Under the pieces are notes generated by a model that made no database searches, was not told the DNA's origin, and saw only the letters and a program-made list of their open reading frames with translations. The position numbers were made by a program, and so were the translations under genes. From contig NMRA01000164.1 in NCBI GenBank assembly GCA_002633005.1, forward strand, positions 434,489-498,488: 64,000 bases of DNA, read 5' to 3'. Source of the DNA: Phoronis australis (Eukaryota > Phoronida > Phoronidae). This document shows positions 24,001 through 34,300 of this stretch, piece after piece; positions within the stretch are counted from its first letter, which is position 1, and each line of letters opens with the position of its first letter.

Positions 24001-25030
24001 CAACTATCCAAAGTGAAGTGGCTAAAATTTTTGTTGCAGAACACTCAGAAACAGAATGTCATTTCTTTTCGTAAAATATAGTAACATGATTTTAACACCC
24101 AAAAATATCTTGCTGAAAAACTCCTAGCATATAGTTTGATAGATTGTCGAAAGTGGTTTTGAGACTGGATATGAAAAGATATCAGAGGCCAGACCGGTTT
24201 CCGGTCAGGGTTACGGGTCCGTGCGTATAAAGACCAATGTAATTGTCGGGTTTGTTCACAAATTTTCCCAGGAAATTGCTGGTTGCCTAGAACCGTAGCT
24301 CTAGATTCTCACTTGATGAACAAATTGTCAAAATGAAAATGAAGCATTGAAATAAGGCTTCGTTTGATAACTACAACACTCGTCTCCATCAAAACCCAGT
24401 CAAGCAGCGGAAATTCACAGTGCGAACTCTCGCGGCTAGTCTCGAGGTCGCAAACTCTAATAATAAAATACATTGGTCACGTGCAGGAGTTGGCACTCCA
24501 GGATTAAAGTTCCAATATTAAATATGTAACTGGCGGCTTAACACGATATCAGTGGCGGCGCCAGAGCGGTACTAGTCCTGGAACCAAGCACCGACTCCTC
24601 AGTAGAATTCTATGAGTCTAGAAATAGCTATTACGATTTATGAGTCAAACTTGAATTCCAAAAATCGATGAAACCTTTGTTTATGATTACCAGTGCATGC
24701 ACAGCACTTTTATTACCGTAAGTTGTTAGATATGCGCTCTGTACACGGTCATAAAATATCGCCAAGGCCCACAGTCACGGGGCTCATTTGACAGAGTTTC
24801 TTAAAAACAACTTCAAGTAACTCTCTTCAGAAAAAAAATTCTAACGATACTACGAGAAAAGTATCGACATTTTGATCGTTACAAACTATCAGAAATATAT
24901 ACATATACATATATAGATGAGCTATGTTGCAAAAAATAGGCTTCCCTAACACAATGTCCTGGTCAGGGCCCTCAAGAGGTAAACTAAGCTCTAGTAGTGT
25001 ACAAATATTCTCTTCAGTTTTTTCTCTTCT

Positions 25031-25118
25031 CTATGCTTCCACATAAATGATGACTTTCTTTCCTCGACTGCTCCTGACACCACGCCTATGGCGATTGCCA
25101 CGGCCTTGACTCTGACGC
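25031..25118 (-). other. Exon-like RG-rich terminal segment
   Basis: On the minus strand an AAATTTGTAG acceptor is followed by 28 codons (RQSQGRGNRHRRGVRSSRGK then KVIIYVEA) and a TAG stop. Composition is very Arg/Gly-rich. No upstream exon is known; the kinase-like ORF upstream ends with its own stop. It may be chance. Confidence 0.25.
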
Positions 25119-25296
25119 CTACAAATTTTTATTGGTGCACTACCGCTTCTTACGGCCCAGCAACATCATGGAACAGTTCTTAGCAACGCCCCGACTCTTC
25201 AACGTAAAATCGTATCGTGAAGTCTATTACATGTGTCTTTATATAGATGGAGCACAACATATAGCGTACTATATTACAGAAATAAATGTGACTAAG

Positions 25297-26196
25297 TTAA
25301 TATTTTTTAATGTCTAAAGACAACGCGCATTCTATAGAGGGAATGTCAGGCTTCGAATGAACGTGTGACAAAACATCATGAAATATGCTTGATTCTAAAA
25401 CAAAGTCTATCCCTTGCATCATAACGCATAAGAATACTATGTCATTTTCATACATTTTCGGATCTCTGCGACAATTGCAATGTACAAGCGTGGCAGATCC
25501 GAAGTCAATTATCCACGGAAGGTACTCTCCATACTCAGTTGTAACTAATACATTATCCGGGCTCAAATCATTCAACAGAAGTCCCTCACTGTGCAAGTTC
25601 TGTAACTGTTTCGTTATTTCCAGCATCATTTTTAACCACTGTACCCGCGACACTCTCGGGCTCTCCTTCCTTCCAAGGCGACGTCTATCAGAATTAGCAA
25701 GTCCTGCGAGTTCCATTCTAAATCCAGATTCGTGGTTTCCAAGAAACTCCATTGCAATTCCCCATCCGAGGTAATTATCATCACTTACAAGAGGAAATAA
25801 TCCATAAAACCGCGGTCCAACTTTAGCATTGTTTCCAATAATCATATATCTAGCTTCTTTAATTACCGAGCTAAGATAGACGCGTGATGCTTTCAAAAAG
25901 ATTTTCAGCGCATATTTTCCTCCTTTTTCGCTTTGCACAAGAAAGACTCTGCTCGATCCCCCGCACCCCAGTAAAACAGGGGAACAATTGTTCATAACAA
26001 ACGAAAACTTTCGAAATTCCACAACAATTCTTGGAAAAAAAGTTACTCCGTCTAGAGGTAAATAGTTGAGAAATTCTATGATATTGTCGTACTTTGCTCT
26101 CCAGGACGATGTAGTATCAAAAACATTCGGTGGAGGAAGCAGATGTTTGTCTTGAACTTTATAAGTAGACGACCGCTGGGAAACCAGACGCGTCAT
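25297..26196 (-). CDS. Intronless protein-kinase-like protein, 299 residues
   Basis: Single open frame from ATG at 26194-26196 to TAA. Kinase landmarks in order: glycine-rich loop LGCGGSSRVF (76-85), VAIK-type Lys98 in YALKIF, a candidate alpha-C Glu114 in VIKEA, hinge-like AMEFLG (148-153), catalytic loop LLLNDLSPDNVLV (206-218) with Asp210 and Asn215 in the right places but the usual His-Arg replaced by Leu-Asn, and DFG at 231-233. The activation segment is very short, no APE motif is seen, and the C-lobe is compact. It may be an active atypical Ser/Thr-type kinase or a degenerate one. It has no introns while its neighbours are intron-rich, so it may be a retrocopy or a transferred gene. 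Family not identified. Confidence 0.75.
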   Translation of the reverse strand: MTRLVSQRSSTYKVQDKHLLPPPNVFDTTSSWRAKYDNIIEFLNYLPLDGVTFFPRIVVEFRKFSFVMNNCSPVLLGCGGSSRVFLVQSEKGGKYALKIFLKASRVYLSSVIKEARYMIIGNNAKVGPRFYGLFPLVSDDNYLGWGIAMEFLGNHESGFRMELAGLANSDRRRLGRKESPRVSRVQWLKMMLEITKQLQNLHSEGLLLNDLSPDNVLVTTEYGEYLPWIIDFGSATLVHCNCRRDPKMYENDIVFLCVMMQGIDFVLESSIFHDVLSHVHSKPDIPSIECALSLDIKKY

Positions 26197-28309
26197 TTTT
26201 CAGTCATTTTCTTAGGAATCAACGGTTAATGACAATTCATGATTGTTTCACGTCACAATAGATTAATTCAGCTAACTGAGAAGAAAAGAGAAAGTCGAGT
26301 AAGTGAGATCAAGCAGGTTTTCGCTAGATATCGCCATGCTTTACAAGTGATGCGAGTAATCACACTCAGGTACTTCATAGTCTATGATCACACTAGCTTC
26401 ACTGGCCAATGCCCAGTTGTCTTTCGTATACGGAACGCACCACGACTACATAATCTGTTCACAAAGACCATTTCGCGCAAACAATGTTTCACTTTCACCG
26501 ATGCTAATCGCCTAAAATGCTTTATGGAGGAAATACATAATAAGGTTCTCTGAATTTAGGAAGCCATAAGGCTGAATTACTACAAGCTGTATAAAGAAAA
26601 GCTACTGCAGAATACGAAAGTAACACTGAAACAGAAAAGGTAAGGTGATCGCATAACATTTTTTCGTTTGTTTTCACCAATGTAGAATAATGGAAAGATT
26701 ACCAAAACAGATTGTTGGTGTATTCGTTTTTCTTAAAAAATGATGTTCGGTATCACTCAACTTCGACGGTCATTCAGAAATTTCCGTAAATCCATAACAA
26801 TTTTTGTTTGGCGAGTGCCTTCTTTCGTGGAAAAAACTACGGCGTGGGACTGAGAGCCGTGGTTGCAAAAGCCACAAACGCAGGGCCTCATCATTGACAA
26901 AATTTCTTTTAACGAAAATATCGAGCACCCTCCCCAGAACCACGCAAAAGAACGCCCATGGGCGTTCATTTGGTGTTGGAACTTCTCGTGTCAAGTGTCT
27001 AGATAGTGGTGCTTTAACTCGGAAAATTTCCTCTTAAACGCCCACTTAGAGTCAACAAATTCAGTTTTGTAGAGAATTTATTATTTATAAAAACGAGAAA
27101 AGTGTTGCCGAATTTTTTTTCACAATATTGCCGATTTTTTTTTTTTCACAATACGATGTGGCCGAGTTTTCAAGCCGGCCGAAGTTCACAGATTTTCTGT
27201 TGAACGATTTTGGGTGCTATCATCTTTGTAACAAGGAGATCTAGAAGTGATGCGCACATGTTTTCTTGTCCCGCTGGGCAGATATTGCGACTGATAAGCT
27301 GCTATAGAAGTTTCAGTTACAAAAATACACATAGCACTTCATGTTGGTATTTACGTCGCAAAAATTATGACTTTCCGTTTACACGCCCAGGCTTTTATTG
27401 ATGTTCCTAAAGTGTCTTGAAATTTTCATTTTCCGTATACACGCCCAGGGGCTTATCTACGGAAAGCCCCGGTAGTATTTTAATACATCTTAAAAGATGT
27501 CTGTGCTCGGGACAGCCAATAACTATATTCAGCGGCTGATTGAGTGTTTTATGGCACGAACTTCACTGGCCACCAGAAACTTTTAGACGTAGTTCAAGGC
27601 CAAGCTATGGCTGCACTTAATAGAATTCGCCGTTTCCACAGGGTCAACTGGCTAAAACATCTGATTGGTTCTTGATGACGACTTCCGGCTTTTAAGCCAA
27701 TCAGATGTTTTAGCCAATTGATCTAGCAAAACTGGCGAAGCCAACCAGCAACAGCCTTTTACACCAGGATTACATCCTTTCGCTAATGTTGTTTTAAAAA
27801 CAGTTCTCATCATAACTCGGGCTCTAGAGCACACATAGATGCGGTTCGAGTGTCAAATTATACGTTTTTTTCGCTACACAGAAAGCTAAACATATAAACA
27901 TTTGAAGAGAAATGGATAATTTTAGTATTTTGTGTTTTCTGATTTACGAATGCTCCAAAAAACATGAGTTATGCACCAAACTTTTATCTCAATTGCGATT
28001 AACCGAGGGCAATGGTTGAATAAAGTCTACAAATTTCTTCGTTTCTCTCAAATCAAGTGTACTTTTCGGTATTGCTTTTTCAATTAAAATTATAAAAACA
28101 ATCAACTTTATGCACAGAAAATGAGTAAAGAATCGTCACGTCTCTTCATGATGATAATTAGTCGTTTCGCGACTGTCGTGCATCTACGGAACGCAGCCCT
28201 GATTTCCAAGTATAAGTGAGGGGGAGGGGTACTCGGATATATTTTTGACGAAGTTGAAGCTGGAAAATTAAACTTATACCCGCCAGTTTAAGAGTGGACT
28301 CAAAAAGGG
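26197..28309. other. Intergenic region upstream of the LINE remnant
   Basis: No gene seen. It holds an 18 bp perfect palindrome GAACGCCCATGGGCGTTC (about 26952), two T-rich runs near 27110-27145, two copies of a CACGCCCAGG motif (about 27380 and 27440), and the hairpin at 27650-27715. Confidence 0.5.
27650..27715. repeat. Perfect 19 bp hairpin
   Basis: GGCTAAAACATCTGATTGG (27650-27668) and its exact complement (27697-27715) are separated by a 28-base loop. This could be a small MITE core or its remnant. Confidence 0.75.
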
Positions 28310-30370
28310 GACCCATTTGCAGATAGCTCGCACTTCAAAGAAAATTCATCTGTCAAATACGCGACGCCCGTATTTATTTCTTTGTTAGTCGCCTTCTACA
28401 ATAAGATTTTTGATACTGGGAACTACCCGTCTGAATTGAATTCAGGAGTAATAGTGGCCATTTTCAAATCTGGTAGTAAACATGACCCAGATAATATTAC
28501 CGTGGAGTTGCACGGGAGGGATTTTCGCACGTGTGTTACGTAACAGGTTGAATACGTGGGCAGAGGAGTACATTGTTTTAAGTGAATCTCAAACGGGATT
28601 TTGCGAAGGGTACTCAACTATTGACATCATGTTTATTCATATACTCTAGTCTCAAAATACATTGTAAACACCGAGGGCCGTTTTATAGCCTTTTTGTCGA
28701 TTTCCAGAAGGCATTCGTTCATGTGTGGAGAAAAAGATTGAAATATAAACTCATTAGTTGGTATCAAAGGTAAAATGCAATGTATTGAAAAATATGTATG
28801 AAAATGTTAAAGCTTATATCAAGGTTGATTGGTAATATAGGATTTGCAACTGAAGTTTTTTTAATCCACTGAAATCAGGAGTTCGGCAGGGTTGCCAGCT
28901 GTCACCATTTATATTTTCGATGCTTTTGAATGACCTAGAAAACGACTTAAAAATGTTAGTGGATCATTTGTCAGCGTAAGACTATTCAATTTGTAAATGT
29001 TATTGTTTGCTGATGATCTGGTTCTATTTGCTGAAACAGATGTGGCTATGCAAAGACTGATTGGAAAACAGGAAGATTACTGTTGCAGATCATGGACTTT
29101 GCGCGTAAACAAGTCCAATACAAAAATTGTGGTTTTTAGAAAAGGTGGTCATCTGAGATATGATGAACACTGGAAAATATTCGGTGAAAAAATTGAAGTA
29201 GCATCTGAATACAACAATTTAGGCGTAACTTTCTCTGAAGGTGTTTTCACAAAGGCCCAAAAACTCTTTCTGGAAAAGCATCAAGTACACTATTTGTGTT
29301 GAAAAGGAACATGATAAAATCCGTCGACATGCCGGAGTCATTATGGCAAAAATTATGCCAATTTTATTATGTGGCTCAGAAATGTGAGGTTTCCATGAAG
29401 CCAAAGCCATAGACACGGACGGCGCACCATAGGGGGTTGGGGTAGGGTGGGATTGGTTGGGTGCAGCGCCGCCCATGATCTATGGGCGGTTCACTACAGG
29501 GGGCTGGGGGGGGGGAGGCGCTATATNNNNNNNNNNNNNNNNNNNNNNNNNNNNNNNNNGATAGAAACGGTTCAAGTTCCTGTAAATATCTGTTACTACT
29601 TGGTCCGAATGTCTCAAATGCCGCTGCCATAGGTGCACATGGAAGAACAATTGTAAAAGTATCGATGTTAAACAGAGTAATAAGTACTGGTTTAGAGTTC
29701 TCGAATCACCGAGTCATAGATACACTAAGTTACATGTATGTTGTGTTGTACGGTGTGAAATGGCTGAATTTCGTAGACCTTGTTGGGTATTAAATGAGAA
29801 GAAAATTCTACTCGAATATGGTTCTGGATTTGTCTGGCTGAACCAAAGCATATGGGATGGGTATAATTTTATTAAGGAATTTAAGCAACGATGTATTGAC
29901 GTTGACGTGCAACATTGGGAAGATAAAATTTCCTCACAGTCGTTAAATGTGTATCAACATGTTAAAACAGATTTCTCGTCTCAAGCTTATATAAGGCATT
30001 CTGATTGTGTTTTGCTCAAATCCGCCTTCAATTGGCTAGACTTAGATATTGTAGCCATTCTCTTATGAGTGTAAAGAGGGACACATGGGTCTTGTCGTTA
30101 ACGAGAGGATATGCCAGTGCTGCAGTATGAATTGTATAGAAAAAAAGCATCATTTTTTTTGTTGGAATGCGGTAATATATCAACAAGTACTGTCATGTTT
30201 AAGAGACTCTTACAATCAGAAGACGATAGAACATTGAGACATATGTACCCAAGTTTATTGTACATGCAGAAACTCAACGGAAAAGATTTTTAAGTGATGT
30301 GTAAATGAAATCTGCTGTTTTTTGTTTATTTATAATGTTGGCCGGTGGCCTAATTACTCTAATAAAAAAT
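28310..30370 (+). mobile_element. Decayed non-LTR retrotransposon (LINE), 5'-truncated
   Basis: Conceptual reading on the plus strand, across several frameshifts and stops, shows reverse-transcriptase blocks in order: FYNKIFDTGNYPSELNSG near 28400, FVDFQKAFVHVWRKRLKYKL near 28700, GVRQGCQLSPFIFS near 28880, the catalytic LLFADDLVLFAET at about 28997-29035 (YADD-type, here FADD), then KSNTKIVVFRKGG and EYNNLGVTFS. The C-terminal region continues to about 30290. There is no endonuclease domain, so the copy is truncated at its 5' end. The 3' end is an AATAAAAAATCAC-type tail near 30360. It is interrupted by the insertion at 29413-29560. Dead copy. Confidence 0.85.
29413..29560. mobile_element. 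GC-rich insertion inside the LINE, with gap
   Basis: The LINE reading breaks at ATAGACACGG (about 29409) and resumes at ATAGAAACGG (about 29560), a near-perfect 10 bp repeat that looks like a target-site duplication. Between them is G-rich sequence with a hairpin CCGCCCATGATCTATGGGCGG and 33 N characters (29527-29559). Its type cannot be told with the gap. Confidence 0.5.
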
Positions 30371-31378
30371 CACTAGTCGTGAAAAAGTCAACCCTTTGAG
30401 CTCTTTTACGCGAGTACCACACGGGCGGTTGACCCGCACGACTGAACCGGCGTAATGCGGGTGAGGCTAAAAAATTTAGACGTAACAATTAATTGACACA
30501 CAATACTTACAAAGTACATACGTATTCACAGCGTTTCATCCATTCATAAGACAAGTACTTCGAACTCTAATTATTGAAATGGCGTATTAGAAACAAACAC
30601 GCCGTATTGATTACTTGACTCACTATCTATTGAAGTAATTGTAATTAATATAAGAGGTTTTCAATGATTTCAGGGATTCTTTAATATTAACTGCGTCATG
30701 GTTTCATAAAAAATTCATTTTCTGCATGGATCCCTTTCACTGAGTTAGTCATATGCGTTAATCTTTAAAACCTCACTAGTATCAGTATTTCTACTGACAA
30801 AATACGGTTCATATATCTGCGAAAAAATCATGGTTTCATTTTAGATTGCCTCATGAAGTTCACAGACCACGTAGATCCAAATCGAAATTTCCGTATTTTG
30901 TGTGGGGGAGGCATTTGCGCCCAGTTCACCTGCACCTGGCCCTTGCCTCGCCTGTCTACCGCATTTGAATAAGCAAATAACACAGATTTGCTCATACAAA
31001 AATATAAATCACCGTGACGTTAAATTACATGAGGAAGGCTTACTATTCTATAAGTGACTTTTGTCCTTATTTAAACTATCGTCTTCATAAATGGTAATTC
31101 GGTCATTTCTTCGTTTATTCGTCTAAATTTACACATTTTCAGTCTTTGAGGGACCTTAGCTTAGGCCAATGATTCTACCAAATTCTTAATTTTTTTATTC
31201 TTAGCTTGTCTTCAAAAATGTACGTTTTGTTAGTAATGTTAGACACTCTTCAGCGACACGATTCTTCTTTTCACCTACCGGAAGCGATGCTTCAATCCGG
31301 GAACTTAGAAGCATGTGACGTCATTGTACGAGTTTCCTCCCCACCTTGTGCGGCTGGCTCACGCACCGGTTCCTCATA
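30371..31378. other. Upstream region of the PITP gene
   Basis: No exon seen. The 5' UTR and promoter of PITP should lie at the right end of this stretch. No TATA box or strong motif was recognised near 31200-31378. Confidence 0.4.
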
Positions 31379-34300
31379 ATGGCCCAGAAAAAGCCTATAC
31401 CTGATGCTGGACATATAAAAGAATTGTAAGTATGAACTGAACTCTTAATTTTGAATTTGTAAATACATAATTTCATTGATAAACGTATTTCACAGACACT
31501 CCATTTTCCTCTCAAAAGCTCCATTGGATCTGTTCTTTCTGTCTTCTGATCTGTTCCCAGTGACTGTTCAGTTGTGTTGCCACCTACCGACAATGGTGGC
31601 AAGCTAATAACCATATGAGTTGAAATGTGTATTTCTGAAACGGGTCATTTTGTTTGATAAAACGAGTGTTGCTGTTCGTTCCATGCCAGTGGAAATTAAT
31701 GAACAGCCGCTGTTGAGCATTCAGCTTCTTTTTTGTTTCTAGACAATATATCGTCCGGTTACCTATTTTCGTCAGGCTCCAAAGTTCGTCCGCCATCTTG
31801 TTTCGCGTGCAGCGCAACCACGCGGGACTTAGCGTTCCAATTTGGAGTTCTCGTCTGCACGTTAGGTACTAACTTATCGGAAGAGACACGTATCAAAGTA
31901 ATGAGACAAAAATCGGTGAGTTTACCGATTGTTTTTTAAAACCACTTAAAAATCAGTAGATTTTACTAATACACTTTTTTGTGCGTTTTCAGAAGATGTT
32001 TTCGAATTTAAATTTTCTTCCGACGGGANGAAACTGATTGTATTTCAATGAATCATTGTTTGTATTTGATAAAAACAAATGCTGTTGATATGACATTTAA
32101 TAGTCTTTTTGCACATATTTGACATTTTAATGTTTAACAACACGGCAAATGCACGACTGGTTCCCGGCAGCACGTACGCGAAGGGCGGGAACTTCAGCTT
32201 TCAAAGTTCGCCGGTAGGTCCGCAACTTCTGACCTTCGGCCTGGTTAAAAAAAAATGAAAAAGTTGAGTTCACGATTTTGGGAACTGAAATAGGGACTGC
32301 TCGAAGAAAAAGTTTCATAACGGGAGTATTTGTTCGAGTTGGAAGGAATTAAACACATCGACAACCTCGTAAGGTGTCCCTCTATGCGCAAAAGGTATTT
32401 ATAACAACGTGACTTTGATGGTTTAGTCGGTGCGAGGCATAATTCGCCGAAAAGCTTCCGGCGTACAGAGCGCCTATAGCCTCTACATCGCCTCTGCTTC
32501 GGGCCAACAGAGGCGATGGTCATTGCCTAGACAATATACTAGTAACTAGATTTTTCTGGTTACTATATGAGACCATGGCATTAGTCACCACTCACCAGAG
32601 AGGAAAAGACAAACTAACTTGGGTTGGGCCAAGCTATTTCTTGTAGAATGTATCTCATCATACGATCATATGAGAAAAAAGGGATTTCATCGGTCATGTT
32701 ATAGTACAGTGATAAGACCACAGGCGTCCTCAGCTTCTGATCGTCCCTGATACACTGTGACTATGTATATGTACTCCAGTCGGATATAATGGACCCTAAC
32801 TTATTCCAAATAAATCCGCTAAATATAGGACTAAATGAATGATTTTGGTATCGTTGCATTCCTCAGACATCTGGCTATCCGTACAAATCCTTTTCATGAC
32901 CCTAAACTACTCAAATCTATAACTATGCTATTCCGAACTCGGTTCACTTTAGCCACGCGCATCGTGAAATCGGCAGCCATTTCAGGGAACTTTCTATATC
33001 TAGCGCCATCTATCGGCGATTTGCTACAACACGCGCTGTTCCTTTTTCATCGGTCAACGTCATTGGTCAATTTCGTCAATTATTAACGTCATCGTTATTA
33101 ATCATCGTACGTCTGCTCTCGTCATCACCTTCGTTGTCTCTCTCACGATCGTATCTGTCATCGTCATGTTATCGTCGTCCATGTTGATTGATGAAAAAGG
33201 AACAACGCGTGTTGTAGCAAATCGCCGATTGATGGCGCTAGATATAGTATGTTCCCTGAAATGGCTTCTGATTTCACGATGCGCGTGGCTAAAGTGGACC
33301 GAGTTCGGAATAGCATAGTTATAGACTTGAGTAGTTTAGGGTCGTGAAAAGAATTTGTACGGATAGCCAGATGTCTGAGGAATGCAACGATACCAAAATC
33401 ATTCATTTAGACCTATATTTAGTGGATTTATTTGGAATAAGTTAGGGTCCATTATATCCGACTAGTGCCCAATTGTTCTTTCTTCTAATACCATTTAAGG
33501 TGTCCTGCTCCTGCGAGTTCGCAAGAAATTCGCAGTAGAGTGAAAACACGAGCTTTGCGTAAGCTGCCAACTTTTTACCCGCACTGTATCATAAAAATTA
33601 GGCAATTACATGATGCTATGACGCTCTTGCTGAAAAACTGTGGTTGGCTTATGCCTTCGAGTTTCTGGTTTGTCATAGTCTAATGTTTTTTGTTTTTAAT
33701 TTCAGCCGCATTGTTTTGCCTATGGAAAGAGATGAGGTAAGTCAAACGTATAACTGTCCTCGTAATATGGACGTTAATTGGAGCATGGGCGTTCAGAAAC
33801 GAAGTTTATAAGAAGTTACCCCAAACGGTGGATTCTCGTGAACTCCCATAAGGGAAGCTATGTTTACATCGGACTTGCCTTCAAGAGTCGAACAAAATGT
33901 ATCCAAAGAAGGCAGGTTGTTGCTGTTCTGTTCCTCCAAGAAAAAGATTTTGTTTGTTTTGAGAGCTATATGTGGACTTTCACAGACGTGTGCCCTTTCA
34001 AGAAAGTCTTGTTCACATAAATTGGGGTCACTGAGCTGAGCATGGTGTTTAAAAGTGAAAACTTCTGGAATGAATATTAAGCCGTACTATGGCAGTTTCT
34101 CAAACTCTTGATCGTGGAATGGCAAAATTATTAGGTGCTTGATGAACAAATTACAAAGTGAATTTGCTTATTACTCAAGTTAATAAGATACTTAGAAAAT
34201 GTCATTTTGCATAATAATGCCATGACATTTATCTAGATTATTGTTTGACATCACATTGCTGGCTGAGAACATCATGTTCAATTTTAGCATCTTTAGATTT

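Larger units (their letters stand above)
22881..25296. other. Intergenic region between RPL14 and the kinase-like ORF
   Basis: Contains a repeat piece shared with 13272-13333 (at 23218-23275), the CA/CG microsatellite at 23904-24000 and an exon-like minus-strand stretch at 25031-25118. No other supported gene. Confidence 0.5.

Noticed and set aside
23787-24081. Open frames rich in His/Thr or Cys/Val
   Set aside because: These are translations of the CA/CG microsatellite.
32835-33406. Matching ~80-residue frames on opposite strands
   Set aside because: They are the two arms of one foldback element; the similarity is due to inversion, not to a gene pair.
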